Shown piece by piece: positions 1-12,300 of a DNA stretch of 64,000 bases. The notes below the pieces were generated by a model. It searched no databases. It saw only the letters and a list, made by a program, of their open reading frames with translations, and was not told the DNA's origin. This DNA comes from Dactylonectria macrodidyma (taxonomy: Eukaryota; Ascomycota; Sordariomycetes; Hypocreales; Nectriaceae). The DNA lies in contig JAGMUV010000002.1 of NCBI GenBank assembly GCA_020744425.1, positions 2,710,501 to 2,774,500 of the forward strand, in the 5' to 3' direction. Within the stretch, counting starts at the first letter, position 1. The number at the start of each line of letters is the position of its first letter. A program made the translations under genes and the position numbers.

Positions 1-3000
1 GCGTGGGCGTCTTGGGCCGCAGTTGGGTGGTTGTTGTTGCGGAAGGCATGGCGGCCTTCGGACGAGGCCAGTTGGGGCCTTATTTTCCTATCAGGGAGTA
101 AATTCGGAGAGGGTGTGTCTCATTTGTTTACACCCCACGTAGCAACCGCATCCGGCAAATAGGGGGGGGCGGCTTTTGGAGGAGCAATCCCGGCCTTTGG
201 TAGCCTGTGCGACAGGCAGAGCCAGTGGCTTGGACTCTTGTAGCGTCAGGCCCTTGGAGCCTTGGAGCCAGTTCCAGCAAGTTCCTTTGCCACCTAGTAG
301 CTCCCGTGGACTAGCCAGGTTGCCGAGCACCTAAGAAGCACTGACGACGGGAGGAGTCCTGGGCTGGCGGCGCAACGGGGTGGGCGTTGGGAGTTAAATT
401 AGGTAGGTCGGCTAACTGAATTATTTTGGCGGCAAGAGAAATGAGCACACGCACTGGGTGATCGATCGACTTGGCGGAGTCCCTGCGAAAAACGAGACGA
501 GATTGGGGGGGGGGAATAGAGAGGGAGGGGTTCCTTTGGCGAGTGCCTCGTGTAGCCGAATTGAGGTGAGGAGAGAGAAGGGTCCAGGTGGTGGTCGTAG
601 TGGTAGTAGTGTTGGTGGGGGAGCGAGGAAATGAATAGCAGCAGTGCGAGAGGGGAGGGATAGAGGAAGAAGAGAGTGGAACAGCCCGGGAGGAGATGGT
701 GTGTGAGATGGAGATGTCCAATGCGAAAGAAAGAAAAGAATCAATCAAAGTCCCGGCAGGGAGGTTGATGAATAAGGTGTTCGCAAACCGCAGCAGAGAT
801 AGGAGTGACTGCGTTAGGTTATTGAAACAGAATGCGCTGCGCAGAACAGACCAGACTGGATGGCAGAAACAGACGGACTGACCAACAAACAGACAAACGA
901 CGGGAGCAAAAAAAAAAATGCTTCTTTCAACGCCAACAAGGGAGTGGCAGCCCAGCGCTCTTATGACTTTCTTCGTCTTCAAAAGAGGGACCCCAGTTCA
1001 GTTGGCCCAGTTCCAGGTTCGGGCTTCCTCTCCCACTTCGGTTCGGGGGGGAGCCTCGCCTTGTCTGCTTCTGCTTCTGCGTCCTGCGTCCTTGCCGTCA
1101 CCGCCTCTGCACGGTTCTTGCTTGCTGCAAGCCTGCAAGCCTGCAAGCCTCTGACACACGCGGGTTCCAGGGACGACGCAGGGGAAGGACGGGCTGTGTG
1201 TATCGGTCAGAAGGTTGGTGGTACCTTAGTCGTTCCGGGGGGGGACGATGAACGAACTCCGGGGAAACGGCAGGGGGTGATACTGGCTTTGGTGGGGGGA
1301 GCTGCTGATAGAAAGAAAGAAGAGTGACCAGACAAAGAAACGGTGGGCAATCAAGCGTTCAAGCAAACGCCTCTTCTTGCAATGCTGGCAGTGGTGCCTC
1401 CAGGTAGTTAGTTAAATTGGTGATGCTGCTGGCGGTGATGGCGGTGGTGTTGATGTCGATTGTTCCGTCTGGGGAAATTCTACAACATTCGCACCCAACC
1501 TCTTACCTTACCTGCGAATTACAAACATCTATCTCTCTTTCAACAAAGGGAGGGGGCTTTCGTCACCCTTTATTTACTTTGCATGCGCTGCTAGTTGAGG
1601 GGCCAAAACATCAGCGCCCATGCACTGCGTTGCCATGATGCATCCGCTTGCAGTCTGTTTACCTGCACCTCTCCTGCACCTCGCCTGCACCTCACCTGCA
1701 CCTCAACTCTGTCGCCGTGGCATCGCCTGCACCAGCTGCATCACGCGTTGCCGCCTCCCCGCCCAGCTCCAATGGCAGGCCTGACCTGCAATGCAATCGC
1801 TGCCGAGACCGCCCGTCGCCTCTCACTCCGTCGTCCCATTCGTCCCGGCCGGTCCACTGCTGCCAGCTCCCTGGTCCAACCCGGTTTGACGCCGTCGTGG
1901 GATCGTGGGACTTTCATCCATCAAAGAACTTCTTGCCTCGTCATTGACCATTGACCGTTGACAGCCCAGACGCCCCTATTTGTTAGCCTGGTCCGCTAGT
2001 TTCTCCCCTTAAAAGAAATGTCCTGCCGCGCATGCTATTGCTGTAGGTATGTCCAGGCAAGGTGGTCATGCCGTGGGCCGCTATACGATAGCCGCCCTGG
2101 CCGATGGCTCCGGAGAATTCAGGGCCTGCCAAAGCCCAGTAATCAATAGGTACATAGTCCGCAGACTTGTGTGTGTTTGGTCGTAAGACGGATCGCCCCA
2201 TCTCCTGCTTTGTCTAAGCCTCCCAGAGACAGAGGCAGCAAGGATTTGTAGCTTCTTGCCAATGCACCCAACATCTGGACTGTCAGTCACGAGAGACAGT
2301 CTCAGATCATTCAATTCATTTTCATCGTTTGTTTAATCAACGACTTCGCATCCGAAATGCCAGTGGTAAAACTTGCATATAGACATGATACTCTTCCACC
2401 CCTTACGTAGTATCTTCAAAAGTTCAAACCCCCATCCTTACCCATTGTTCCCCACCGCCACCCGTCTAGATACCGTTACATCCCGGACCTGTAAGGCCCC
2501 TCCTCCCTGCGCCAGTGTCATCCTCGGGCATACGATGTAGCTGCTCGGTATGAACATGAATATTCCATAAATAGGGGTGAGTCACATCAGCGGTAGGTTG
2601 GATCCGAGACTGCAGCTTTTCGTCATATGATTTAATGCTTGGATTCGACGCTTGAACTCTTGAGCCTATTTATGGTCATCTATCAAACACCATCCCGCAA
2701 TCGTCAAGCCAGCATCTTGTGTCTGCGCTGGCGATCAATTCCATGTCATTGGATGCACCATGGTTCGCAGCACCATGCGTTATCGTCGCCGTTCGACCCA
2801 AAAATTCATTCCGCGAAGAGTCAATCTCTAATTACATATGTTGTTTCCGGATCAGTAGGGCAAATCCGTGATGTTCTGTTTGCTTCGATGCGCGAAGAGC
2901 ATCTGTATCGTTCGAGGTGGGTATCGCTAGTTGTCCTCGAAGCACGGCCGTATTTGCAGTGCATCATTCTCGATCAGTGTAGGCTGGGGTCCTAGGCCGA

Positions 3001-3002
3001 CT
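1..3002. other. Left-edge region without a supportable gene
   Basis: I see no coding region here that I can defend. Open frames are short, on both strands, and low in complexity. The stretch at about 480-760 is purine-rich on the plus strand, hence pyrimidine-rich on the minus strand. That would fit the 5' leader of a minus-strand gene lying left of the window, but this is inference. Short CTGCAC/CACCTG-type repeats lie at about 1665-1715. No tRNA, rRNA or transposon ends were recognised. Confidence 0.5.
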
Positions 3003-4053
3003 CTAATCGCCGCCAGGCGAGCCATGGTCCCGTTCGATAATGTCTTCGCGTCCGAGCGGTCTCGTCCCGTCGTTGAGAACCATCGCTTCTCGATGCTGTC
3101 GCCGAAGCCGCTGCTCCTCTGCAGAATGCTCTCGAGTCCGTGGCACCTGTTGTTCTGCCAGTGGTCCGCCTTGAATATCCTCTTCAATCTCCATGACGAG
3201 GTCGGGAAGCTCTCGAATCCGTCGCCTTGAGATTTCCTTGTCAATCAACCCCGCTTTCTCAAGTGCTCGCAGACCTCGTCTTGAGAGCCTAATTTTGTCC
3301 ACAATGTCGACTATGCGATTGCCCTTCATTTGCGTGTAATTTCTGAAATTCCGACGTCGCTCCTCGGGGTTGTCACCCCAGTCTTGTTTTGCAAGCCATT
3401 TCTCGACAAACCGGGCCTTGACCAGCATGCTAGCGCCGTACTTGTTTATGAGTTCGAGGATAAACATGAGACAGAACCTCTCAGCCATGTCGCGCAAGTA
3501 ATACTCGTCCCAGTGGACGTCAGTAAGCCTTGGGCGTTCAACGTCAGTCAAGCTTAGCTCGAGGGATCTGACGAGGGCTGAATATGCTTTGGCATTGTTC
3601 AACTTGGCCAGCCCATCAAGACCTGAGACGTCAGTTAAGCCCACGGCTCATCACGGTTTGAATCCTACCAATGGTCTGTCCAGTTAGAAGAGCCAACGCT
3701 CGGAGGCATTGCATGCGCTCATCATAATTTGGCCTCGTGATGCCATATAGCAAGCCGTGCGTGGTGTCGGGATCGTTGACGGCCCTGTCACAAAGAATCT
3801 TGATTGCGATCTCTCTGATAGAATAATTCGGGTGATCTAGGAGCTTCTCCAGGGTCTCAAGCTGTAACGAATCCTCCGTGTCTTGGGTGATGTACTGTGT
3901 TTTCGGCTGAGCGGGGGGTATCTCATTGTCGTCGCGTATAATGGTGAGTGCAGTGAACACCGTCCTAACAATGCCAAAGGTGGCCAAGCCCAAGCTCACG
4001 AGAATTACCCGCTCATCATGAGAAAACGCAATGAGGCTGCTGGCCCAGCTCAT
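3003..4053 (-). CDS. Conserved fungal protein, N-terminal membrane segment plus armadillo-like helices
   Basis: Two exons, 4053-3669 and 3622-3003, give 334 residues. The 46-nt intron 3623-3668 starts GTAGGA, has a CTTAAC/CTGAC branch region and ends CAG; it joins ATTG to GTCTT in frame. I chose the ATG at 4053 because the residues right after it look like a membrane anchor. A more upstream in-frame Met exists but would add a low-complexity segment across a run of 12 G/C. Residues about 14-40 are hydrophobic and could form one transmembrane helix. Residues about 55-180 are leucine-rich helices of armadillo/HEAT type. The last 60 residues are charged (Glu/Arg-rich). I do not recognise a named family. 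It is divergent from NOP14 across about 520 bp. Confidence 0.75.
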
Positions 4054-4575
4054 TTCGCCCACAAAAATGATGTTGCGTGCTTGATACAGATGAGGATGGG
4101 GGGGGGGGGTGACCGTCGCGAAGTCCAGGACGCAACTCGCACCTAACTTGACGCACATATTTTGCCATGTTCCACCGCCATGGCTGGTGCCTAAATAAGG
4201 ATAGCGCATCATGACCAGGTAGGAGCTCTCCTAAATGTGTAAAAGCCATGATTTAATGGCATTTCTAAGAACTAGATCACCAACTCGGTCTCAATTTCCA
4301 TCTAGATTTTTACATGTTCACCCATCTGTCACTACTATTTCGCAAGATAATCACAATGCCAACCACATCGAACGTTGACCAGCATCCCATATCCATTCTA
4401 GAAGACGAGAAAGGTTGGTTCACATAGGTGGGGCCGCAGCGGACTTGAGAAGGTCGCTAGCCCCACAACCCAATCCATCAGAGCCGATAACGATAAGGAT
4501 TTTCAAAGAAAAAAATCCCAGCTCGAGATCCTTGGAAAGTCCACAAGCAAAGCTCCAACAACCACCAAATCTGAG
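4054..4575. promoter_or_regulatory. Shared divergent promoter region (helical-repeat gene / NOP14)
   Basis: This 522-bp interval separates two start codons pointing in opposite directions, so it must carry both promoters and leaders. It contains a 12-base G run (4098-4109). I see no convincing TATA box. Co-regulation of the pair is inference from layout only. Confidence 0.5.
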
Positions 4576-7356
4576 ATGGCCGGCTCTCAACTCAAGCGTC
4601 TCAAGGCGTCCCTCAGGGAACAAGGCATTGTTGGTCCGCAGCAATCTAAGAAGCAGAAGCGACGCGTCGCCCAAGATGAACGCGCCCGCAACGAAAAGCG
4701 ACTCCATAGAGGGGCGGTTCTGGATGGCATTCGCGAGCAGTTCAACCCCTTCGATCTGAAGCATGCCGCGCGAGGACCCAAATTCGAAGTCACCACCAGT
4801 CGTCCGACCGCTGCCGGTATCGCTGGTGGTATCAAGGGCCGTCCGGGCCAGACCAAGGCAGCTAGCGAGGCGAGGGTAACCGACACAACCTCCCCTAGAT
4901 GGAAAGATTCATTGCTAACCTAGGTACGATAGCGCCGAGAAACCCTACTCGTCGAAATGCAGCGTCGCAGCAAGGTCGGCGGTATCATCGATCGTCGATT
5001 CGGTGAAAACGATCCCACCATGGCCCCCGAGGACAAGATGTTGGAACGTTTCGCGCGCGAGAAACAAAAGAGCCACAAAAAGGGCTCCATGTTCGACTTG
5101 GAAGATGATGAACCCTCAGAGGGCTTAACGCACATGGGCAAGTCCTTGTCATTTGAAGAGATGGACGACTTCAAGGAAGACGACCTTGACGGGTACGACA
5201 GCGATGGCTCTGTTCGCGAGATGCAGAGACTCAAACGTATTCGTTCTCTGGCAGCTGCGGGCAGCGATGGGGAAGACGATAGTAGTGAACCAGAACGGAA
5301 AAAGACCAAGAAAGAGGTCATGGAGGAGGTCATCGCCAAGTCCAAGCTGCACAAATACGAGCGCCAGGCTGCCAAGGAGGAAGACGATGAAGTTCGAGTA
5401 CAACTCGATAAGGAGTTTTCGAATATCCACTGGCTTCTGTCTCAAACTGCACGAGACCCCAAGCCTCAAGCCCCCGAGAATGCGCCAATCTCCACTATTG
5501 CGGGCGTAGAGCGAAGCGCTTTCGAGAGAGAATTCGATCTCCAAGTGAAGAAGCTAGCCCAGGATAAGAGAGCTCAGCCTGCCGATCGAACAAAAACGGA
5601 CGAGGAGAAGGTTGAGGAGGAGTCTCAGAGGCTGAAGGAACTCGAGGACAAGCGACAGCGACGTATGAGAGGCGAGGAAGTAACAGACAGCGAGGATGAC
5701 GCCGAGTCAGAAAAGGGTGACCCCAAGAACGACGGCTTCTTCATGGATGTGGACGAAGAAGAAGACGACTTTGGACTGGGCGGTGGCATCAAATCTCGAC
5801 CTACTGCAACCGAACTGGGATTTGAAGATGAGGATGACTTCCTCATCGATGATGACCTCGTGGCAAGTGGCTCTGATCTGGAGCTGATGGAAAGCGACGA
5901 CGAGTCCGAACCAGAGGGTCTCGGGGCAGACTCTGACGACGAGGATGACTTCACCAAAGGCCTTCTCAACGAGGAGGAGGCCAGAAATCCAGTTTTCGAG
6001 GCAGATTCTTCGGAAAAGGCATCGGCAATCCGGAAGGGAGACGACCAGGGGCTACCATACACTTTCCGCTGCCCTCAGTCTTGCGACGAATTCTTGTCGA
6101 CCATCGCACCATATCCATCAAAAACCATTCCCACCATCGTTCAGCGGATTCGTGCGCTCTATCACCCGAAGCTTGACAGCAGGAACAAGGAGCGACTGGG
6201 AAATTTCTCCGCTGCTCTCGTCGACTTTGTTGCCGCACCCTGGGACCCTGCAACATCTCCTTCGTTTTCCGTCCTGGAAAGCATTGTCCGTCATATCCAC
6301 TCCCTCGCCAAGATGTTCCCCGTCGAGATCAGCAAGCAGTTCCGACATAACATGGAGCAGATGGCCAGCTCACGCCCTCTTGCCCTCCAGCCTGGAGACT
6401 TGATTCTTCTCTCAGCTGTGGGCTCTATTTTCCCAACATCTGATCACTTCCATCAGGTTGTCACGCCTGCCATGTTGACAATTACCCGATACCTCGGGCA
6501 AAAAGTCCCCCAACAATTGTCTGACTTTGCGGTCGGTGCCTACCTGTCGATCCTTGCTATTAGCTATCAGAAGCTGGCCAAGAGATACATCCCAGAAGCT
6601 CTCAACTTCAACCTAAACACCATCTGCGCTCTCTCTCCAGTCGCAGCCTCGAAGAAACTTGGAAGCTTCCCCAATCACACCCCTCCTGCTGGCCTTCGGG
6701 CCGGTTCTTGCCAAAAGACTCTTTTAAGAAAGTTGAACTTCTCTGATTGTCGAGGCATTGACGTCACAGATACCCAAGCCAAGTCACTGAAAGTGTCCAT
6801 CTTGGATACTGCCGTGCAGATCCTCGAGGCAGCCGCAGATACGTGGACTGGAAAGAGCTCATTCCTTGAGACATTTTCCCAGGGAGCTGACGTCCTGAAT
6901 CATCTCAGTGGCAAGAAATGTCGATCTCACTTACCGTCCGGGCTCGTAGAGCGAGTTGAGAAGCTCCGCATCAAGCTTGAACGCATGCTCAAGGTGGCTC
7001 AGCTCTCTCGTCGCAACCTGGAGTTGCACCACCACAAGGCCCTAGCAATCAAGACTTTCGTGCCCAAGTTCGAGGAGACGTACGATCCCGACAAGCACTA
7101 CGACCCCGACCGCGAGCGTGCCGAGCTTGCCAAGCTGAAGGCTGAGCACAAGAAGGAGCGCAAGGGAGCCATGAGAGAGCTGCGGAAGGACGCCAATTTT
7201 ATGGCGAGGGAGAAGCTGCGGATCAAGAAGGCCAAGGACGAAGCATACGAGAAGAAGTACAAGAGGCTCGTGGCTGAGATCCAGAGCGAAGAAGGACGGG
7301 AATCAAACGCGTACGAGAGAGAAAAGGCGGCGCGAAAGCGGAAGAACAACAGGTAG
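4576..7356 (+). CDS. NOP14: Nucleolar protein Nop14, SSU processome component
   Basis: Two exons, 4576-4875 and 4933-7356, give 907 residues. The 57-nt intron (GTAACC...GATAG, branch GCTAAC) joins SEAR to RRETLLVEM, which restores the conserved N-terminal block of Nop14. A nearer AG at 4922-4923 would bring an in-frame stop. Nop14 is a nucleolar U3 snoRNP/SSU-processome protein needed for 18S rRNA maturation and 40S assembly, known to work with Noc4, Enp1 and Emg1. Visible in the sequence are a basic N-terminus (KKQKRR), the motif KVGGIIDRRFGE, long Asp/Glu tracts in the middle, a helical C-terminal half and a basic Lys/Arg coiled tail ending RKRKNNR. Length fits the family (about 800-950). 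Only one intron, near the 5' end. Confidence 0.96.
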
Positions 7357-7929
7357 AAGGATATTTCATGCGCATAATACCAGGTCATTTTTGTTTCCCA
7401 ACGACAACGTTGTCTCTCAGGCTATTAGTAACTATGATGTCTTCTTTGAGTGCATTAAATGCAGTCATTAAAGGTACTGCCTATCCAATTTATGAGTATC
7501 TGAGAAAGACGGAATTTATCCACAGTGCATTCTCATAGACAATGATTAGCTCGCTGCCAGTTTAATAACTAGGCAAACTGTAAGTAAGCAATCAATCATA
7601 CAGTGTGAATTCGTCCCCATCCCATAACCAGGGCGGAGTTTGTGAGAAGGTTGGGGCTGAGAAGGTGGGGTCAGGCTTTGGCATGTAACTGCAAAATGCA
7701 CAGGAGACCTTCCGTAATAACGTCCATTACAGCGGCCACACGGTAAAGTCAATCTTCTCATCACCAATCGCGTCTCAAAACTTTTTATCAATCATCTCTC
7801 CATCATCCATCATTGTCAATATTCCTCTAAGTCCTAGCAGGTGGTCAACCTCTGGTTCCTTTTTTTTTTTTTTTTTTTTTTCTCGCTGGCCTGGGCTCAT
7901 CTTTCGACTCCTGAGACATATTTCTTATC
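7357..7929. other. Intergenic; 22-base T run upstream of the G-patch gene
   Basis: No gene is seen between NOP14 and the G-patch gene. It holds the NOP14 3' flank and the promoter and leader of the next gene. A run of 22 T lies at 7860-7881, about 50 bp before the ATG at 7930. Fungal promoters often carry such poly(dA:dT) tracts, which exclude nucleosomes; that role here is inference. Confidence 0.55.
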
Positions 7930-8937
7930 ATGAGCGTGTCGCAGCAGAATGGTGCAAGTGCACCTGGCGACGACGACGACGACGATGATTACATGAACAT
8001 GACATTTGACGATCCCACGCCCGCCAAGGAGTCGTCCTTCCAGCGCACCCAACGGCTGAAACGTGAGTCCCGAGCTAGAGGAGTCATCAAGTCCAAGGCC
8101 CAGATCGCCGAGGAAGAAGACGCCGCACGAGAGAAGGCGCTGTCGACATCGATGCTGGATGATCCACGGGCCAAGAAAAGCAAAGGCCTCGCCATGATGG
8201 CCAAGATGGGCTTCAAGGGCGGAGGTCTGGGCAAGAAGGCGGAGAGTGGCCAGGCTCAGGGCAGAGCAGAACCGATCAAGGTCAGCGTCAAGGAGGATCG
8301 TGGTGGCATTGGTTTGGACAGTGAGAAGAAGAGGAAGATGCGGGAAGCAGCACAAGAGAGAGAGGTGAAGGTTGCCAAGATGGACCCTATCGAGTACCGC
8401 GACCGAGTAAGGAGAGAGCGGGAGGAGGCTCGTTTGGAGAAACAATTCTGGGCTGCACAACGAGTTGCAGAGGGTATGGACGAGGAACAACCTGGGTCTG
8501 GAATTGAGCATGCCGAAACAACTGAAGATGCCGAGCGGACAAAGAAGCCGCGCTCAACATCATCCCGCCCTCTCAAGTCCATACCCGTTCTCTATCGAGG
8601 CCTCGCGCGACACCGCGAGGAAAAGGAACGCGACAGACGGATGCGGTACGATCTTGAACAGTCGCTTTCCCGGCTACCCACCTACGAGGATGAGAGTGAG
8701 GACGATGACGACAAAAAGGCCCTGGGTAAGGGGCGCACAATATTTGCAACGGCGGAGGATCTGGATGAGGAGGATGAGGAGTTGGACGAGTTTAACGCAT
8801 TGGAGGTTGAAGAGCGACTGAAGCGCGTATTGGAGCATCTCAGGGAGAAGCACTGTTACTGTTTTTGGTGCAAGATGACGTACCCAGACTCGGAAATGGA
8901 AGGTTGTCCAGGACTGAAGGAAGAGGATCACGATTAA
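7930..8937 (+). CDS. G-patch domain protein, GPATCH11 (CCDC75) type
   Basis: A single exon of 335 residues. Near residues 86-125 lies a G-patch: AMMAKMGFKGGGLGKK is followed by further glycines and VKEDRGGIGL. G-patch proteins bind and activate DEAH-box RNA helicases or act in RNA processing. The C-terminal block with CYCFWCKMTYPDSEMEGCPG matches the DUF4187 tail that accompanies the G-patch in GPATCH11-like proteins. Its CxxC plus downstream Cys suggests metal binding (inference). The N-terminus has a run of Asp, and an acidic stretch (EDLDEEDEELDE) lies before the tail. The middle is Arg/Glu-rich coiled coil. The partner helicase cannot be told from sequence. Confidence 0.9.
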   Translation: MSVSQQNGASAPGDDDDDDDYMNMTFDDPTPAKESSFQRTQRLKRESRARGVIKSKAQIAEEEDAAREKALSTSMLDDPRAKKSKGLAMMAKMGFKGGGLGKKAESGQAQGRAEPIKVSVKEDRGGIGLDSEKKRKMREAAQEREVKVAKMDPIEYRDRVRREREEARLEKQFWAAQRVAEGMDEEQPGSGIEHAETTEDAERTKKPRSTSSRPLKSIPVLYRGLARHREEKERDRRMRYDLEQSLSRLPTYEDESEDDDDKKALGKGRTIFATAEDLDEEDEELDEFNALEVEERLKRVLEHLREKHCYCFWCKMTYPDSEMEGCPGLKEEDHD

Positions 8938-9391
8938 ACAGCCAATACGCAGAATACGCAGTGACTTGGAAACACAAAGCGCAACATTTTATTGTTCAAA
9001 CCTGTTTGTTGGAAATACACGAGCGCTGTTCACACAAAAGCCATTACAAGCGGGACTCAACAAAGTGTTTCCTTGTTCTAACAAGGACTGATCTAGTGTG
9101 TTTCAATCCTGATGCGTGAGCATCAAGGATCGATTTCTCATAAAAAGGCGTTGTTGGTATGCCATTACTACACCTGTACATTCTCACATTGCACCCAATC
9201 AACTACTAACACAATTTTACCTCAAGGATTGATATTTTTGAAGTAGGTCACCACCAGCTTCCGTCGAAACCCCAATCTCGCCTTTCGCCATCAACATATT
9301 TGCAACCCATCCAGGGGAAGAAGCGGTCTTCAAGACCAGCAATCCCTCATCAAATACTCACATCAAGCATCTCAACCGTTTCGATATCGCA
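8938..9391. other. Intergenic between G-patch gene and amidoligase gene
   Basis: 454 bp, relatively AT-rich, with no gene seen. It must hold the 3' end of the G-patch transcript and the promoter of the amidoligase gene. Confidence 0.5.
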
Positions 9392-12300
9392 ATGACTCAA
9401 CCTGTGAATTTCCCGATTGTTGTTGAGTTCCGGGTTGAGCTTCGGGTCTTGATCGCCACTACCAAAAATTTCAGCCACTGGCAATACGGAGACTCTGAGA
9501 AGTTCCATCATCACGCAGGACGCTCGGTTACAGGCATTCCGGAGTCTTTTGGTTATTCTCCACCCCAATTCATAAATTCTCAAGGTGAACCGACTGATGA
9601 AGGAAGATGCAAGGGATGGGTGTTGTCCAAACTCGCACACTCCTTCTATCGCAACGGGCTAAAAACAAACTGGGCTTTACCCGCCGGGGCTGACTTGGAG
9701 TCGGAAGAATCGATGGAGTCGGAAGAATCGATGGAGTCGGAAGGACTGGTGCAGTCTGAAGTATTGATGGAGCCAATAGAGAAACCCACAGCGGAGGCCG
9801 AGGACCTGTGGCTGATTTCGTACGATGAACACATGAGCGAAACCCAAGACAATGAGTTCAGCTGGGTTGGCGTGAATATCACCTCACCCATCAACAAGCC
9901 ACGCAATTCAAATGCTTGTCCTCTTTTTAGTGGTTTCGCGGAAGTACTTCGAATTCTAACCAGCGATTTTATCGCCATTACCAACTCCGAAACCCACCTA
10001 GGAGTCTTGGTGAAACCAGTGGAGGGGACTCTGGAGCTTGAAGAGTTGCAGGTCATCTCATCGCTTCTCTGGATTGCCGATCCTCTCCTGGCGACCATTC
10101 ATCCCCCTCATTGTGGCCCAGGGTCACTTGGAGCTGTGGGCTTTCAGTTCAGCAATCTTGCCGAGAATCACAGTCACGTCGATGTGCTCGCACAACTAGC
10201 CTCATCAGATACAGTGCCTGATCCATGGGACAATCGTCTATCACCAGATAGACAACACCTGAGCCTCCTTGCACACCCTGGAGAACTCAGCGCCCCAAAA
10301 TTCCGTCATGGGTTGAACAGAATCAAAAATACAAAACGGCTCCCGGAACTCATCGACCTTCTGGATTTGGCCCTCGTTACGCATGATGGGGAGCACCAGA
10401 GGCCTAGACCGGCTTATGATTTCCAAAGACTCAAACAGCACAGTGATGGGGCCATGATTGAGTTCAATCAACATTGTGGAACTCTTGACCTCGACGCCAT
10501 TTGTCACTGGGCTGCGGTTTGCACGTTTTTGGTCGCAGCTGGGATCGGCAGGTCTCTTGAATGTTTTCAGGATAAGTTAGTGTCCCTACGACGCCAGGTC
10601 CAACAAGGGACCATCTCACTTTCTGAATTTCTCCACGACAGTGACTTGGCAGCTACGGCGAACTTCTATCGAAACTCGCCGGCAACGAAGATTCCAGGCC
10701 TTGGATTATGGCCTACATTGAAGAAGGGGGTTCCGAACCATGGGTCAGAACCTATTCTCACGATAGGCACCCTTCCGTTGTCGAGTTCAGACAGGGGAGC
10801 CAATAAACAGTTATTGGAAACTATTGGACGCCAGGTCGAAAAATGGTACAATTCAGCTAAGCCCACAACCAACGGCCACTACACCTTCGGCATTGAGCTT
10901 GAGATGCATACACCTTCGTTACATTCGGAAGAGGAGTCGGAAGAGCACCTTATATGGTGTGGTGGAAACAACGAGATTGCGAAGCAAGACCCCGATCCGA
11001 GTGATGACCGACACTGTTCTCACGAACCGAACTTCCATGCAAGGTGTGAAAGGATCATCCAGGTACTGAGGCAGAAGTTGGGCATCCTCTTCTTCAACCC
11101 TGGTTCTTGCGAGCAGTATTCAGGATTGGAAGGCTGGACTGCGCGAAAGAAGATGTTCGCCGAACAAGGTGGCACCTTATGCACCCCAGGATTCGCGGAT
11201 GACTGGCAGGCCTGGGGCATCGTGGAGGATCCTTCTCTCGGCAGCTACAGAGGTTGGAAAAGCTACAATTCGCTGAATGGTTTGGAGCTGATAAGCCCCA
11301 TTCACAGAGACAAGGCTGAGTGCTGGGAATCAATCCTCGATGTCGTGTCCGGCCTACGAAAGACGATGAGGCTCGTGGTTAGCCAAAAATGCGGCGTTCA
11401 CGTCAACGTTGGCAAAGGGACAGAACTTATGCCCTTCCACTTCTACCGCAAACTGGCATGTCTCATGTACTGTGCTGACCATGTTATATTCAGCCTCTGT
11501 CGACCTGAGAGAAGAAGTGAGTCTGGGTTCAGTCACCCCTTGCGGGCAAGCCCCGGTGTCGGGTTGGTTGGCAGCTATGACGCCCTATGGGAAAAGATCC
11601 CCATGCCAAAGGACTTTTCCAAATACATACCCACCGATAAACTACGGTCTGTTGACATTGCCATCTTGAAGAAAATTTGGACAGTACCAGACAAGTCTGC
11701 TCTCGAGGATCTCCTGATCCGCTGGGGTAGTAGAAGCTGCCTCAGCATCCTCCGGATCCAAAAGACAAAGGTCCCTGGGTACCTCTCAGACCCTGTGGAG
11801 TTTCGCCACCTCGAGGGAAATCTGGATCCTGAATTGATTATCCGCTTCAGCCAGCTCATGGTCGCACTGTTTCAGTTTGCCGATCAAGCCCAGCCGGAGG
11901 CGTGGTACTTCCTCATCGAGCATCTGATGCGCTGCCACGGACCGAAGATGTACGACTCTGACATCCTACGAAGACTGCTCGTACAGTTGGGTCTGGGAGA
12001 GGACTTCAGTTTTTGGCAGAAGCAGGTATGGAAGAACAGGGCGCTTCCCAGTGCCTCAAAGATGGAAGAGAAGCTCAAGAATCACTTGCACGACTATCTG
12101 AACAGCCTAAAGGTTGAACATCCAGTGCCCCTAGAGCACGTCAAATTCATTCGCGAAAATATCTGCCGACGGGACCGCCAACCAGATTATATGAGCCAGA
12201 TGCCGAAGAACAAGACCTCCAGGACCCCCGAGGCTGTTGATGTGAGGACGGAAATCAAGGCTCGTGCCGAGTCCATCTTAAAGATGGTGTCACCAGGAGA

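Noticed and set aside
311..982. Minus-strand open frame of 223 residues at the left edge
   Set aside because: Composition is a simple TTC/CTC/Thr-rich translation of a purine-rich strand; no domain or conserved block.
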